A stretch of DNA of 64,000 nt. Origin: Corynebacterium casei LMG S-19264. Lineage in GTDB: Bacteria > Actinomycetota > Actinomycetes > Mycobacteriales > Mycobacteriaceae. Both the position numbers and the translations under genes were made by a program. Shown here one piece after another: positions 19,779 to 28,847 of the stretch. Numbering within the stretch: position 1 is the stretch's first letter; each line of letters begins with the position of its first letter. The stretch lies in the NCBI RefSeq assembly GCF_000550785.1, contig NZ_CP004350.1:2584009-2648008 (forward strand), given 5' to 3'. The notes below the pieces were generated by a model, which had not been told where the DNA came from, ran no database searches, and was given only the letters and a program-made list of their open reading frames with translations.

Positions 19779-20222
19779 GGCGCAAACCTAACCTTAGAAA
19801 TTCTTGTGGGCCGTTAATCGGCACTGTTTGAGGCGTTTTAGAATTATTCTCTCCCGGCATTTCCTCGCCGGTGAGCAACATCCATAACACTATACTTTGT
19901 GGCAATAACCTGCAACCATCACAACATGTAGTAGTTACAGCCATGGAATTACCAGGATAGACATCAACCCAACCCCACATGTAGGCCACTCGGAGCCACA
20001 CCCAATTACATCGATGGAACTTCCCGGAACTACATCGGTGAAATTGCCTGCGGATTTAGGCTTTTAGCGCACACAATTGTGATTAAGTTCACAATCAAGA
20101 GGGCTACTGATATCCATTTAGCCACAGTGACCACATGTATAGCATGCGTCCCAATAATTCAGTTTTTCCGCAAACGTATCTTAGCCAACACTCCGCCGGC
20201 GGCTGACGATCGGGGCCATAGC
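19779..20222. promoter_or_regulatory. nrdHIE promoter region with candidate NrdR boxes
   Basis: No gene is supported in this AT-rich gap. ACACTATACTTTGTGG at 19888-19903 resembles the NrdR box ACACWATATATWGTGT. A weaker match, ACAACATGTAGTAGTT, lies about 33 bases (three helical turns) upstream near 19920-19936, the usual spacing of paired NrdR boxes. Near-identical TACATCGATGGAA and TACATCGGTGAAA stretches around 20008-20043 are an unexplained direct repeat. NrdR is the conserved repressor of ribonucleotide reductase genes; control here is inferred. Confidence 0.45.
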
Positions 20223-20265
20223 AAAAGCCACCCGAGTCATCTTGAAGACAACTTGGGTGGCTTTT
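20223..20265 (-). terminator. Terminator of rpmJ
   Basis: AAAAGCCACCCGAGT and ACTTGGGTGGCTTTT pair almost perfectly around a 13-base loop. T-runs on both strands mean it could work in both directions. Confidence 0.75.
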
Positions 20266-20282
20266 GTTGGAAAAAGCGTATC

Positions 20283-20405
20283 TTAGCCCTGACGAGCCTT
20301 GAAACGTGGATCCTTCTTGTTGATCACGAAGACCTTACCGTGGCGGCGAATAACCTGGGCGCCCGGCTTCTTCTTCAGCGACCGAAGCGACTTGCGAACC
20401 TTCAT
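20283..20405 (-). CDS. rpmJ: Ribosomal protein bL36, form without zinc cysteines
   Basis: This 40-residue basic protein begins [15 protein letters not shown] and ends DPRFKARQG. It is the C-minus type of large-subunit protein bL36, in which the zinc ribbon cysteines are absent. A GAAAGGAGCG ribosome site precedes ATG 20405. Its position beside nrdH matches my memory of the C. glutamicum map. In bacteria with two bL36 genes the zinc-free copy is often induced by zinc shortage; whether a second copy exists here cannot be seen. Confidence 0.92.
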   Translation of the reverse strand: MKVRKSLRSLKKKPGAQVIRRHGKVFVINKKDPRFKARQG

Positions 20406-20490
20406 CGGGCGCTCCTTTCGTTATGCGCATCCTGACCCGCCCTTTTGGGGAGTCTTCAGATTTACTGCGGTTAATACTGTTCAAGCACGC

Positions 20491-20515
20491 GCCGAGGTTT
20501 TACATGAAAACCCCG
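20491..20515. promoter_or_regulatory. Inverted repeat upstream of rpmJ
   Basis: CCGAGGTTTT and AAAACCCCGG pair (one G-T) around ACATG, about 85 bases upstream of the rpmJ start. It could be an operator or a leader hairpin. No other feature is seen between 20406 and 20641. Confidence 0.35.
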
Positions 20516-20641
20516 GTCATGACACGAGGGAAAATATTACCCTATAGCACCGTGAACACAAAATAGCTCAATCAACACGATGCTTCAGGTTCCGGATTCC
20601 GCACTGCTATTTCAACTATGCGAGTCCGTATATCAATTGCA

Positions 20642-21973
20642 CTATCGATCATAGCGTTTGCGCATCTCGGCACCAACCTCGTCCAATGACTTGCCCATGG
20701 TCTCCGGCACGAGGGTCCGGGTGTAGCCCAGCGCAATGATGCCCAGGACGCCGAATACGGCAAAGGCAACGGAGCCGGTGAGCCATTCCACCAGCGGCAA
20801 GAAGTACTGTGCAACAGCCCAGTTGGTCACCCACAGACTGAGTCCCGCAATGCCCATGCCCAGCCCACGCACTTTGGCGGGAACCAGCTCAGAAATCAGC
20901 AGCCAGGTGGCTGGAGATACCGCGGCCTGCTGGAAGGCAATGAAGGTAGCCATGAAGAACAGGGACAGCATGGCGAAGAAGAAGGAGCCATCGGCAAAGG
21001 AATAAGCCACGGCCAAGACAAACAAGGAAATCGTGTTGCCGGCCAGGCCAATCATCAGCAAGCGCTTGCGGCCGATCCGGTCCACCACTTTCAGGCCAAC
21101 CCAGCAGGCAAGCACTGATACAACGCCGATGACAATCGAGGTATAGACGGAGTTAGTGGTGGAAATTCCCACCTGGTTCATCATGGTTGGTGCGAAGTAG
21201 ACCACTGCGTTGACGCCGGTGATTTGCTGTGTCAATCCCATGAGCATGGCCAGCAGCACGGTGATGCGAATCCAGCGTGTGGATTTTAGAATCGACCATT
21301 TGGTAGCGGTGCCGCGGTTGCTTTCGGGTGGGGCGAGTTCTTCTAGGCTCATACCCAGATTGCCCGCCACCGTGCGTGCTTCATCCACGCGCCCGCGCGA
21401 GACCAGCCAGACCGGAGAGTCGGTGACAAAGAGCATGCCCACAAACAGCATGGCGCCAGGCACGGCGGCTAGTCCCAGCATCCATTCCCAGCTCCCGGTG
21501 GTCGCTAGCGCCGAGTTGACCAGGTAAGCAGCGAGCTGGCCCACCACAATCATCAAGGTGTTCAGCGAGACCAGGCGGCCACGAACTGCTGGTGGCACCA
21601 TTTCCGCGATGTACATCGGGGAAACAATAGAAACACCACCCACGGCAACGCCCAAAAAGGTACGTGCCGCGCCCAGCATGACAATGGAATCAGCCAGCGC
21701 GCACCAGATGGACCCGACAACGAAGACCGCACCGCCAATAAGCAGCGTCATGCGCCGGCCCAATGCATCAGCGGCACGCCCGGCGGTCAGCGCACCAACC
21801 GCGGCGCCGACCAGCAGCATGGATGTAACCCAGCCTTCTTGGTGGGCGGTCATGTCGAATTCGGGGCTAATAAACAACAAAGCACCGGACATCACGCCGG
21901 TGTCATAGCCAAAGAGCAAGCCGCCTAATGCCGCAATCAGGGCAACTAGCTTTACATATCTGTCAGTACTCAC
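20642..21973 (-). CDS. Sugar porter of the major facilitator superfamily
   Basis: The 443-residue protein has about 12 membrane helices and sugar porter hallmarks: GLLFGYDTGVMSGAL in helix 1, the GRAADALGRRMTL loop, PMYIAEMVPPAVRGRL after helix 4, a central QQITGVNAVVYFAPT, DRIGRKRLL, and the PETMGKSLDEV end. It should bring a sugar or polyol into the cell with protons. The substrate cannot be read from the sequence; inositol, xylose and other sugars are all carried by relatives. It stands alone, divergent from nadE. Confidence 0.9.
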   Translation of the reverse strand: MSTDRYVKLVALIAALGGLLFGYDTGVMSGALLFISPEFDMTAHQEGWVTSMLLVGAAVGALTAGRAADALGRRMTLLIGGAVFVVGSIWCALADSIVMLGAARTFLGVAVGGVSIVSPMYIAEMVPPAVRGRLVSLNTLMIVVGQLAAYLVNSALATTGSWEWMLGLAAVPGAMLFVGMLFVTDSPVWLVSRGRVDEARTVAGNLGMSLEELAPPESNRGTATKWSILKSTRWIRITVLLAMLMGLTQQITGVNAVVYFAPTMMNQVGISTTNSVYTSIVIGVVSVLACWVGLKVVDRIGRKRLLMIGLAGNTISLFVLAVAYSFADGSFFFAMLSLFFMATFIAFQQAAVSPATWLLISELVPAKVRGLGMGIAGLSLWVTNWAVAQYFLPLVEWLTGSVAFAVFGVLGIIALGYTRTLVPETMGKSLDEVGAEMRKRYDR

Positions 21974-22062
21974 AAGAGACCATTAAAGCACCAGCTAGTT
22001 AATTCACCGAGGGATCTATCTTTTCTGAATCCATCAAGATGACGATTACTACCAAGTTGCTT

Positions 22063-22080
22063 TGGGGTTAGAATGAACAC
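22063..22080 (+). promoter_or_regulatory. -10 element of nadE, probable leaderless transcript
   Basis: TAGAAT at 22069-22074 ends six bases before the nadE ATG. Transcription would then begin at or next to the start codon, and no ribosome site is seen. Confidence 0.5.
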
Positions 22081-22911
22081 ATGGAAAACCTGCAGCAGAC
22101 CATCATTGACGCCATGGGCACCAAGCCCAGCATTGACCCGGCCGAGGAGGTAGCTTCGCGCGTTGATTTCCTAGTGGATTATCTCACCACCACGGGCGCC
22201 GCAGGTTTTGTCCTTGGCATTTCAGGCGGGCAAGATTCCACGCTGGCAGGCAAGCTTGCGCAGATGGCGGTGGACAAGGTCGAAGGTGCGCAGTTCTATG
22301 CGCTGCGCCTGCCGCATGGCGTGCAGTTGGATGAGGATGACGCGCAGACGGCGCTGCGGTTTATCAACCCGGATCATTCGCTAGTCATCAACATCGCAGA
22401 TGCCACCAAGGCTATTGATGACCAGGTGGCGCAAAGCCTTGGTGGGCAGGACTTGGGCGATTTCAACCGTGGCAATGTTAAGGCCCGGCTGCGCATGGTT
22501 GCGCAATATGCGGTCGCAGGTGAGAAGAACTTACTTGTCCTGGGCACAGACCACGCGGCAGAAAATGTCACCGGCTTCTATACCAAGTGGGGCGATGGTG
22601 CGGCAGACTTGTTGCCGCTGGAAGGTTTGAATAAGCGCCAGGGCGCGCAGTTGCTGCAGCACTTAGGTGCGCCAGAGGAGACCTGGCGCAAGGTACCTAC
22701 CGCCGATTTGGAAGATAACAAGCCAGGTTTGCCGGATGAGCAGGCCTTGGGCGTGAGCTATGCGCACATTGATGATTACTTGGAAGGCAAGCAAGTGCCT
22801 GCCGATGCCGCCGCGACCATCGAACGCCACTGGCACCACGGCGCGCACAAGCGCCGCATGCCCCAAGGGCCTGTTACCGCTGATGACACTGGTAACGGGC
22901 GAAATAGCTAG
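22081..22911 (+). CDS. nadE: NAD synthetase, ammonia-dependent type
   Basis: NadE makes NAD from nicotinic acid adenine dinucleotide, ATP and an amide source. The 276-residue protein has the ATP pyrophosphatase loop SGGQDST at residues 48-54 and the family motifs [45 protein letters not shown] and [15 protein letters not shown]. It lacks the nitrilase-type glutaminase domain of the long form, so it should use ammonia directly. Its stop overlaps the stop of the convergent kinase gene by four bases. Confidence 0.95.
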   Translation: MENLQQTIIDAMGTKPSIDPAEEVASRVDFLVDYLTTTGAAGFVLGISGGQDSTLAGKLAQMAVDKVEGAQFYALRLPHGVQLDEDDAQTALRFINPDHSLVINIADATKAIDDQVAQSLGGQDLGDFNRGNVKARLRMVAQYAVAGEKNLLVLGTDHAAENVTGFYTKWGDGAADLLPLEGLNKRQGAQLLQHLGAPEETWRKVPTADLEDNKPGLPDEQALGVSYAHIDDYLEGKQVPADAAATIERHWHHGAHKRRMPQGPVTADDTGNGRNS

Positions 22912-23651
22912 TTGCCGTAGCGCTGCAGCACCTCAGCTGCGGCATCACCCAATGCGCGGTGATAGGCCGAGCCGTGCGTCATGGCATGCACGGCCAAGGG
23001 GTGCAGCTGGTGCAGGGCAAAATCCACATCTGGGTCGCCATATCCAGCCAAGATATCCACCAGGTGCGGGGTACCAAATAGCTCCAGCATGGCTAGGTCA
23101 GTGTGCGGATGGCCACCGTGCGCGGCAGGGTCAATCATGACCACGCCATCAGCGCTGAAGAGCACATTGCCGGCCCACAGGTCGCCATGGATGCGAGCAG
23201 GTGGCACATCAAATTCGGGAGCATCGGCATGCTTGACGATGTTTTCGCACGCCTTCTCCACCTTCTGCAAAATCTCCGGATGAAGGTTGGCCCGGCGCGC
23301 GAACGGCAGCACACGCTGCTCGGTATAAAACTGCGCCCAGCTCTCAGTTGGGATGCAGTCCTGCTCCACGCGCCCGATGTAGTTCTTTCCAGTCCACCCT
23401 TCCGGCGGAGCGCCGAAGGCTTCTGCCCCAGCTTCATGGATGCCGCGCAGAACGCGACCGAACTCATATGCTGATTCCGGGTCGGGCCGTACCGCCTCTA
23501 TGCGTTGTTCAACCAGCGTGGTGCCGGAGACTTCCACTACCTCGACGACAGCTTTCGCGGCTTCGGGCGTTGCTGCGGCCAACCACTTCAATCCGGCCGC
23601 TTCGGCCCCGGCTTGGTCAGGAGTATTGGTGGTCTTTGTAAACGTTGTCAT
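22908..23651 (-). CDS. Fructosamine kinase family protein
   Basis: The 247-residue protein has the aminoglycoside-phosphotransferase-like fold of fructosamine-3-kinases. The catalytic loop is [13 protein letters not shown] and the metal-binding motif is [22 protein letters not shown]. These enzymes phosphorylate sugars attached to proteins or free Amadori products, which leads to their breakdown. Its ATG overlaps the TGA stop of the upstream DHFR-like gene (ATGA), so the two are translationally coupled. Family is sure; the natural substrate is not. Confidence 0.88.
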   Translation of the reverse strand: MTTFTKTTNTPDQAGAEAAGLKWLAAATPEAAKAVVEVVEVSGTTLVEQRIEAVRPDPESAYEFGRVLRGIHEAGAEAFGAPPEGWTGKNYIGRVEQDCIPTESWAQFYTEQRVLPFARRANLHPEILQKVEKACENIVKHADAPEFDVPPARIHGDLWAGNVLFSADGVVMIDPAAHGGHPHTDLAMLELFGTPHLVDILAGYGDPDVDFALHQLHPLAVHAMTHGSAYHRALGDAAAEVLQRYGN

Positions 23652-24220
23652 TTAATGCGAAACACCATCTTCTGGATTCCGTTGGAGTAGCTTTCATGCT
23701 GCTCCAGCGTCAGATGCTCGGCGGATAGCTCGGCCTCGCTGAATAGCCGCTTGCCTTGGCCCAAAAGTACTGGGAAGACGAGCAGATGCAGCTTATCGAT
23801 GAGCCCTTCTTCCTGCAGTGACTTCACCAAAGTGCCGCTGCCGTGGACCAGGATGGGGCCATCAAAGTCACCCAGATCCCCTGCCTTGAGCGCGCGGACT
23901 TCTTCAAGGTTGCGCAGGATTGTCGCCGGCCAGTGCTCATCATCTGTATCCAAGGTGGTGGAGACAACGAAGCGCGGCATGGCGTTGTAGCGCGCGAAGT
24001 CTTCCATCTGAGGCCACACAGGAGCGAATGCTTGATAGCTGGTGCGGCCTAACAGCAGCGCACCGGCTCCTTCCTGCTCAGTATCCTTGAGCTCATAGGC
24101 CGCCGGGTCGAATTCAATTTCATTGAAGGTCCAGCCCGCGTTGCGGTAGCCGGCCTCGCCGCCGGGTGCTTCCATGACACCGTCGAGGCTTACCATCTCA
24201 GTGACAATTAATTCACGCAT
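23648..24220 (-). CDS. Dihydrofolate reductase-like (RibD C-terminal type) protein
   Basis: The 190-residue protein has the DHFR-like fold of the RibD C-terminal family: the start MRELIVTEMVSLDGVMEAPG, an LLLGRTSYQAFAPVWP segment that binds the cofactor, FVVSTTL, ILVHGSGTLVKSLQEEGLIDKLHLLVFPVLLGQGKRLF, and a C-terminal FRIK. Such proteins are probably NADPH-dependent reductases of unknown substrate and are not the main folate enzyme. ATG 24220 is preferred over a TTG at 24238. It forms a two-gene unit with the kinase. Confidence 0.85.
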   Translation of the reverse strand: MRELIVTEMVSLDGVMEAPGGEAGYRNAGWTFNEIEFDPAAYELKDTEQEGAGALLLGRTSYQAFAPVWPQMEDFARYNAMPRFVVSTTLDTDDEHWPATILRNLEEVRALKAGDLGDFDGPILVHGSGTLVKSLQEEGLIDKLHLLVFPVLLGQGKRLFSEAELSAEHLTLEQHESYSNGIQKMVFRIK

Positions 24221-24264
24221 GACCCCAAGCGTACGCAATAGGCCACACGGGAATCTTGGGTGAC

Positions 24265-25059
24265 TTACTGCGCTGGTTGGTGGCTCCAGGTTGGAATCAT
24301 CAACGGTGCACCGGACTCGGGGTCGGCGATGATTTTGGAGTCCACGCCGAAGACGGTGCGCACTAGCTCTTCAGTAATTACTGTGGCGGGCTCGCCAGTC
24401 GCGACGACTTCGCCATCTTTCATAGCAATGATGTGGTCGGCATAACGCGCTGCCTGGTTCAGATCATGCAAGACCGCAACCAGGGTGTATTCGCGTTCCC
24501 GGTTCAGTTTGCGGCACAATTCCAGAAGCTCAATCTGATAGCTGACATCCAAAAAGGTGGTCGGTTCATCGAGCAGTAAAATCGGGGTTTGCTGCGCTAA
24601 GGCCACCGCCATCCAGACGCGTTGGCGTTGACCGCCCGAGAGTTCATCGACAAGCCGGCCTGAAAGCTCTCTAATGCCCGTAGCATCCATGGCTTCTTTG
24701 ACTGCCTGCTCATCCTCCCGCGACCATGGCTTGAACAAACTCTGGTGCGGGTAGCGGCCACGTGAGACCAGATCGATAACCCGAATGCCATCCGGGGCAA
24801 CCGGACCTTGCGGCAACAAGCCGACCTCACGCGCTACTTCCTTCGTGGGCTTTTTGTGCAGCGACTGCCCATCCAGAAGAATCTGGCCCTCTTGCGGCGC
24901 AATCAACCGAGTCAAGCTCTTGAGCAAGGTGGACTTTCCGCAGGCATTCGGTCCAACGATGACCGTGAACTGGCCATCCGGTATTTCCAGATCAACTCCT
25001 GGACAAATGACCTTGTCCGCGTATCCGAGCCGGGCGTTTTCTACTAGAAGTCGTGTCAT
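24265..25059 (-). CDS. Siderophore ABC transporter ATPase (FecE/FepC type)
   Basis: The 264-residue protein powers import of an iron-siderophore complex. Walker A GPNACGKST (about 37-45), signature LSGGQRQRVW (about 135), Walker B ILLLDEPTTFLD and a switch histidine in VLHDLNQAARY are all intact. The ATG at 25059 overlaps the permease stop (ATGA), which fixes the start 10 residues after the longest frame. It is the last gene of a four-gene operon: binding protein, two permeases, ATPase. Confidence 0.93.
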   Translation of the reverse strand: MTRLLVENARLGYADKVICPGVDLEIPDGQFTVIVGPNACGKSTLLKSLTRLIAPQEGQILLDGQSLHKKPTKEVAREVGLLPQGPVAPDGIRVIDLVSRGRYPHQSLFKPWSREDEQAVKEAMDATGIRELSGRLVDELSGGQRQRVWMAVALAQQTPILLLDEPTTFLDVSYQIELLELCRKLNREREYTLVAVLHDLNQAARYADHIIAMKDGEVVATGEPATVITEELVRTVFGVDSKIIADPESGAPLMIPTWSHQPAQ

Positions 25060-26135
25060 TTGCGTCGGCCTTCTCTCATGAGCAACCACAGGAAGTACAC
25101 GCCACCGATGGACACGGTGACAATACCTACTGGGAGCGGGGATTCAGGATCAATTCTTTGGGCAACCGTATCGGCGAGGATCAGCAAGAAAGAGCCGACA
25201 GCTGCGGTGGGAGCCAGAGCCAGGCCATCCACGTGAACTAAGCGCCGGGCAATCTGTGGCGCGGCGAGTGCAATAAAGGAAATCGGGCCAGCGGTGGCGG
25301 TAGCTAGAGCAGTGAGGCCAATACCAGCAACCACGGCGAGAATCTGCACGAGTCGCACATTTTGCCCCAGGGCCACGGCGAAGTGAATGCCGATCTGCAT
25401 CAGACGCATGGGGCGTGCCAAAAATGCTGCCATCACGATGAATATCGCTGAACCGACCACCGCAAGCAGGAGCGAATTCCAGGAAGTACCGGCCAAGTTT
25501 CCTGCACCCCACAGGCTTGCCATGATGGCATCTTCTACTGAAGCCGTAAGCAAAATCCACACGTTGAGCGATGCCAGCATGGCGCTGACCGCAATGCCGA
25601 CAATAATCAGGCGCACGCCGCCAGCAAAGCCGCGCTTCGAGGCCAGGAAGAACACCACCAACGCAGTGGTGATTCCGCCGATGAGCGCGCCGATCAGTGT
25701 CTGGGTGGAGCCGCCGCCGATAATCAACATGACGATTAAGGCGCCGGTATAAGAACCTGTCTGAAAACCAATCACATCAGGTGAACCCAGTGGGTTGGCC
25801 GTGAGGTTTTGAAAGATGGCGCCACTCATCGCCAGCGTCGCACCCAGCAAGATTGCGAGAAGTGTGCGCGGGGCGCGCCATTCCACCACGATCATGTTGG
25901 TGTAGGAATCACCGTTGCCGGTCAGCGCCGCGAAGGCTTCGGCGACGGTGATAGAAGCGGAGCCATCGACAAGCGAAAATATGGCGATCACCGCAGTGGC
26001 CAGCCACAAGCTAACGGTGATGACCGCAGTGCGTGCGCCAATGAGCATAAATGGACGGTCTTTAGGACCAATGCGGAAGATTTTGCGCCCGAACTCCAGT
26101 TCCGAATCTGCCGTTGAGGTTGCTGTATTAACCAC
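25056..26135 (-). CDS. Siderophore ABC transporter permease (FecCD/BtuC type), second
   Basis: The 359-residue protein has about nine or ten membrane helices and FecCD motifs: WRAPRTLLAILLGATLAMSGAIFQNLTANPLGSPDVIGF, a GSxxxG-rich middle, and the ATPase contact region GPISFIALAAPQIARRLVH. The other permease gene lies three bases upstream, and its stop overlaps the ATPase start. The two permeases should form a heterodimer. A hydrophilic N-terminus of about 35 residues precedes the first helix. Confidence 0.93.
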   Translation of the reverse strand: MVNTATSTADSELEFGRKIFRIGPKDRPFMLIGARTAVITVSLWLATAVIAIFSLVDGSASITVAEAFAALTGNGDSYTNMIVVEWRAPRTLLAILLGATLAMSGAIFQNLTANPLGSPDVIGFQTGSYTGALIVMLIIGGGSTQTLIGALIGGITTALVVFFLASKRGFAGGVRLIIVGIAVSAMLASLNVWILLTASVEDAIMASLWGAGNLAGTSWNSLLLAVVGSAIFIVMAAFLARPMRLMQIGIHFAVALGQNVRLVQILAVVAGIGLTALATATAGPISFIALAAPQIARRLVHVDGLALAPTAAVGSFLLILADTVAQRIDPESPLPVGIVTVSIGGVYFLWLLMREGRRK

Positions 26136-26138
26136 CAG

Positions 26139-27203
26139 TTACACCTCCGGGATGCGGTATTTGCGCACCATATAAATAAGCAGCGGGGCACCGACAAAAG
26201 CTGTGACCACGCCAACCGGTACTTCCCCGGATGTAATAACGCGGCCGATGACATCACTGACACCAAGCACGGCCGGGGCCAAGACTATGGAATAAGCCAT
26301 AATCCAGCCCTGGTGCGGACCGACAATCATGCGCGCTAAGTGCGGTGCCAGCAAACCAATAAATCCAATGGGACCCGCCGCAGCAGTTGCACCACCGGCA
26401 AGCAATGCGATCGCAATCAAGACCACCAGGCGAGTTCTTTGTGGATGCGCGCCCATGGCAACGGCTGCGGCCTCCCCAAGAGATAACACATCCAATGCAC
26501 GCGTACTGGCCAAGGCAATGAGTAGGCCCACCACGATAAACGGCGTGATAGATAATGTGGCCTCGAGTGGTTGCGATGCAGTTGTTCCAGCAGACCAACC
26601 GCGCATGCGCTCTAGAACTTCCGAGTTGGTAAGCAGCACTGCGGAAGTAAACCCACCAAGGACGGCGCCAAGCGCAACTCCTGACAATGTCATTCGAACA
26701 GGACTTCCGCGCATGGGGCCGGTATTGCCAATGGCAAAGACCGCCACCGAAGTAATAGTGGCGCCTGCAAAAGACCACCACATGTAGTGCGAGATATCGG
26801 TGACTCCGAAAAAGGCCAAGCCGATAACCACCAGCAAAGACGCGCCAGCGTTGACACCTAAGATTCCGGGGTCAGTCATCGGGTTGCGGGTGACAGCTTG
26901 CATCAACCCACCAGCAACGCCCAGTGCACTTCCTGCTACTAGCACCAAGAAAGTGCGCGGAACTCGTGATTGCCACACCACCTGCGAGAGCGGATCGCCT
27001 GAGTCCGGATGCAACAAGAAATGCATGATTTCTGCCGGGTCAATACTGCGCGAGCCCACCATCATGCTGAGCATCAATGCACCTAAACAAATGACGACAA
27101 GGACTATCAGTCCTAAAAGCCGTGTCTGCGCGATTGGTCGTGCTGTATCTTGTCCTTTAATTATTGCCGGTGTCGGCTCTGTCGGCGCTGCTGGTGAAGA
27201 CAT
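26139..27203 (-). CDS. Siderophore ABC transporter permease (FecCD/BtuC type), first
   Basis: The 354-residue protein pairs with the following permease. It shows SRVPRTFLVLVAGSALGVAGGLMQAVTRNPMTDPGILGVNAGAS-type FecCD motifs and the GPIGFIGLLAPHLARMIVGPHQ loop that contacts the ATPase. It begins six bases after the stop of the binding protein gene, so all four genes are probably one transcript. Confidence 0.93.
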   Translation of the reverse strand: MSSPAAPTEPTPAIIKGQDTARPIAQTRLLGLIVLVVICLGALMLSMMVGSRSIDPAEIMHFLLHPDSGDPLSQVVWQSRVPRTFLVLVAGSALGVAGGLMQAVTRNPMTDPGILGVNAGASLLVVIGLAFFGVTDISHYMWWSFAGATITSVAVFAIGNTGPMRGSPVRMTLSGVALGAVLGGFTSAVLLTNSEVLERMRGWSAGTTASQPLEATLSITPFIVVGLLIALASTRALDVLSLGEAAAVAMGAHPQRTRLVVLIAIALLAGGATAAAGPIGFIGLLAPHLARMIVGPHQGWIMAYSIVLAPAVLGVSDVIGRVITSGEVPVGVVTAFVGAPLLIYMVRKYRIPEV

Positions 27204-27209
27204 TAAGGC

Positions 27210-28175
27210 CTAAGCCACCTTGTCGTAGGTTTCTACCTTGTCTGCCAAATCCTGCAACCAGTCCGCATATGTCCGGCTGGTCAAAGCACCCTTTGAAGAC
27301 CAAGTACTGAGCTGATCTGTCTTTACTGCTGGCAGGTCATCCCACAGCTCCGCAGTAAATGGAGCCTCAGGATCGAAGTTCTCAACCAAGATGATATCTG
27401 CTGGATAGGTCGAAGCATCTTCCCATGCCACCTGTCCCCATGGGTTGCCCTCAGCGGGTGCATCTGGGCCGACGATGTTCGCGCCGAGCTCTTCTAGCAA
27501 GTCTGCCTGCGCGAAGCCTACGCCCGTGTACAGCATTTCCTTGGTTGGGCTGGCCAGCAAGAAATTGTAATCCTTGCCTTCTACTGCCTTGCTAAACGCT
27601 TCCTTCGCTGCTTCATAGTCTTCATCAGCGGCAACAATATTCTCTGCTTCTACATCTGCGCCAAAGAAATCTGCAATCTCGCGGGTATCAGCGATCTTTT
27701 CATCAATCGAGCCTTCAGAAGGCAACGGCACAAATGGTGCCACGCGGGTCAACTGCGCATTAACATCATCTTCGAACCATGACCAGCCATCGGCGTTGCC
27801 GTTGCCGATAATGGCATCCGGGCGTAGCTCCGCAAGCTTTTCCAGATCGATTTCTGCATCTTGGCCAACAGTCTCGATACCTTCGATATCGGCATTGCCC
27901 ATCAAGGCTTCGTTATCGCACTCAAAACCAAACAGCGCATCTGGCTCCAACCCATACTCATGCAAGGAGCTATACGCATAGCAGTCCATGACTAGGGTCT
28001 CTGGGGGATTTTCAAAATCGATATTCAACCCCTCGATGCTGGGGTGCGAAAGAGTGAGCTGCTCACCGTTAGCAGCAGTTGAATCTTCCTGCGGGTTATC
28101 AGAGTCAGATGTCGAGCACGCCGCAAGGACCATGGCTGCAGCTGCACCAAGAGCCACTAGTGCCGTCTTTTTCAC
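27210..28175 (-). CDS. Iron-siderophore binding lipoprotein
   Basis: This is the extracellular receptor of the uptake system. The 321-residue precursor starts with GTG at 28175 behind AAAGGAAA. It has a signal sequence ending in the lipobox LAAC, with Cys20 as the lipidation site, then an acidic linker and a FepB/periplasmic type III binding fold (TLVMDCYAYSSLHEYGLEPDALFGF, later KLAELRPDAIIGNG and LLASPTKEMLYTGVGFAQADLLEELG). The long frame from 28235 would hide the signal peptide. The ligand is an inferred ferric siderophore, which the DtxR-like box upstream supports. Confidence 0.9.
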   Translation of the reverse strand: MKKTALVALGAAAAMVLAACSTSDSDNPQEDSTAANGEQLTLSHPSIEGLNIDFENPPETLVMDCYAYSSLHEYGLEPDALFGFECDNEALMGNADIEGIETVGQDAEIDLEKLAELRPDAIIGNGNADGWSWFEDDVNAQLTRVAPFVPLPSEGSIDEKIADTREIADFFGADVEAENIVAADEDYEAAKEAFSKAVEGKDYNFLLASPTKEMLYTGVGFAQADLLEELGANIVGPDAPAEGNPWGQVAWEDASTYPADIILVENFDPEAPFTAELWDDLPAVKTDQLSTWSSKGALTSRTYADWLQDLADKVETYDKVA

Positions 28176-28238
28176 GAGAGATTTCCTTTTGCTAGAGAAC
28201 AGGTATCTATAACCACGCCAAAATATACACGACAATAG

Positions 28239-28257
28239 CAGGATTGCCTAACCTTAA
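28239..28257. promoter_or_regulatory. DtxR-like iron box upstream of the siderophore operon
   Basis: GCAGGATTGCCTAACCTTA matches the DtxR consensus TWAGGTWAGSCTWACCTWA at 15 of 19 positions; the right half is nearly perfect. It lies 64 bases before the GTG start of the binding protein, where iron-loaded DtxR would repress. The divergent cupin gene could also be affected. Confidence 0.65.
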
Positions 28258-28392
28258 TTAGGTATGGCTTGTCAACCAAAAGGCGTATGGCAAGCTGCTC
28301 GCGTCGTCACCAGTGCGAACAGTGAACACGATTAAGCAAATGCGTATAAACTCGAAACAAACCGTGTAAATACCTCAAAGCAAGGAGCTCCC

Positions 28393-28743
28393 ATGGCTGA
28401 TTCCAGCAATAACATTGTCAACCTTCGCGATTTAAGTGCCAAGTTGCTGGAAAAGGCAGCAACGGTCAAACATGGTCGCGCAACGCATTCTTTCCGGGCG
28501 GTACCAGGCGGTCATCTCACGCAGGTACTCCTGGCGCTCAAGGCCGGCAAGAACCTGTCCGACCACGAAAATCCCGGTGAAGCGCTATTGCACGTCCTGC
28601 AGGGCACAGTTCAGGTCACGGTTGGCGAAGACGCGATTGAGGTGAAAGAGGATGAGCACGCCGTGGTTCCTCAACAACGCCACGGGCTAGTAGCTGTGGA
28701 AGACTCCGCGGTCTTGCTGACTGTCGTGCGTTATCTCTCCTGA
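28393..28743 (+). CDS. Cupin-domain protein
   Basis: The 116-residue protein is a single small cupin barrel. Motif 1 (LSDHENPGEALLHVLQGTVQVTVGE) and motif 2 (EDEHAVVPQQRHGLVAVEDS) are recognisable, although motif 1 has one His and a Glu rather than the full HxH set. It could be a small metal or sugar-binding enzyme or regulator; I cannot name a substrate. CAAGGAGCTCCC provides the ribosome site. Confidence 0.8.
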   Translation: MADSSNNIVNLRDLSAKLLEKAATVKHGRATHSFRAVPGGHLTQVLLALKAGKNLSDHENPGEALLHVLQGTVQVTVGEDAIEVKEDEHAVVPQQRHGLVAVEDSAVLLTVVRYLS

Positions 28744-28847
28744 TTTAAATTCCAACTAAGCCCTGCTTACGCGCGTATCATGGCGAATATGACCCACACG
28801 GTCGACTTCGGAGCCGACCGCCCATTGTAAGTAATGAGGAGGATGGC

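Noticed and set aside
19726..20001. A 91-codon minus-strand frame upstream of nrdH.
   Set aside because: It overlaps nrdH out of frame and covers the promoter region; composition is not coding-like.
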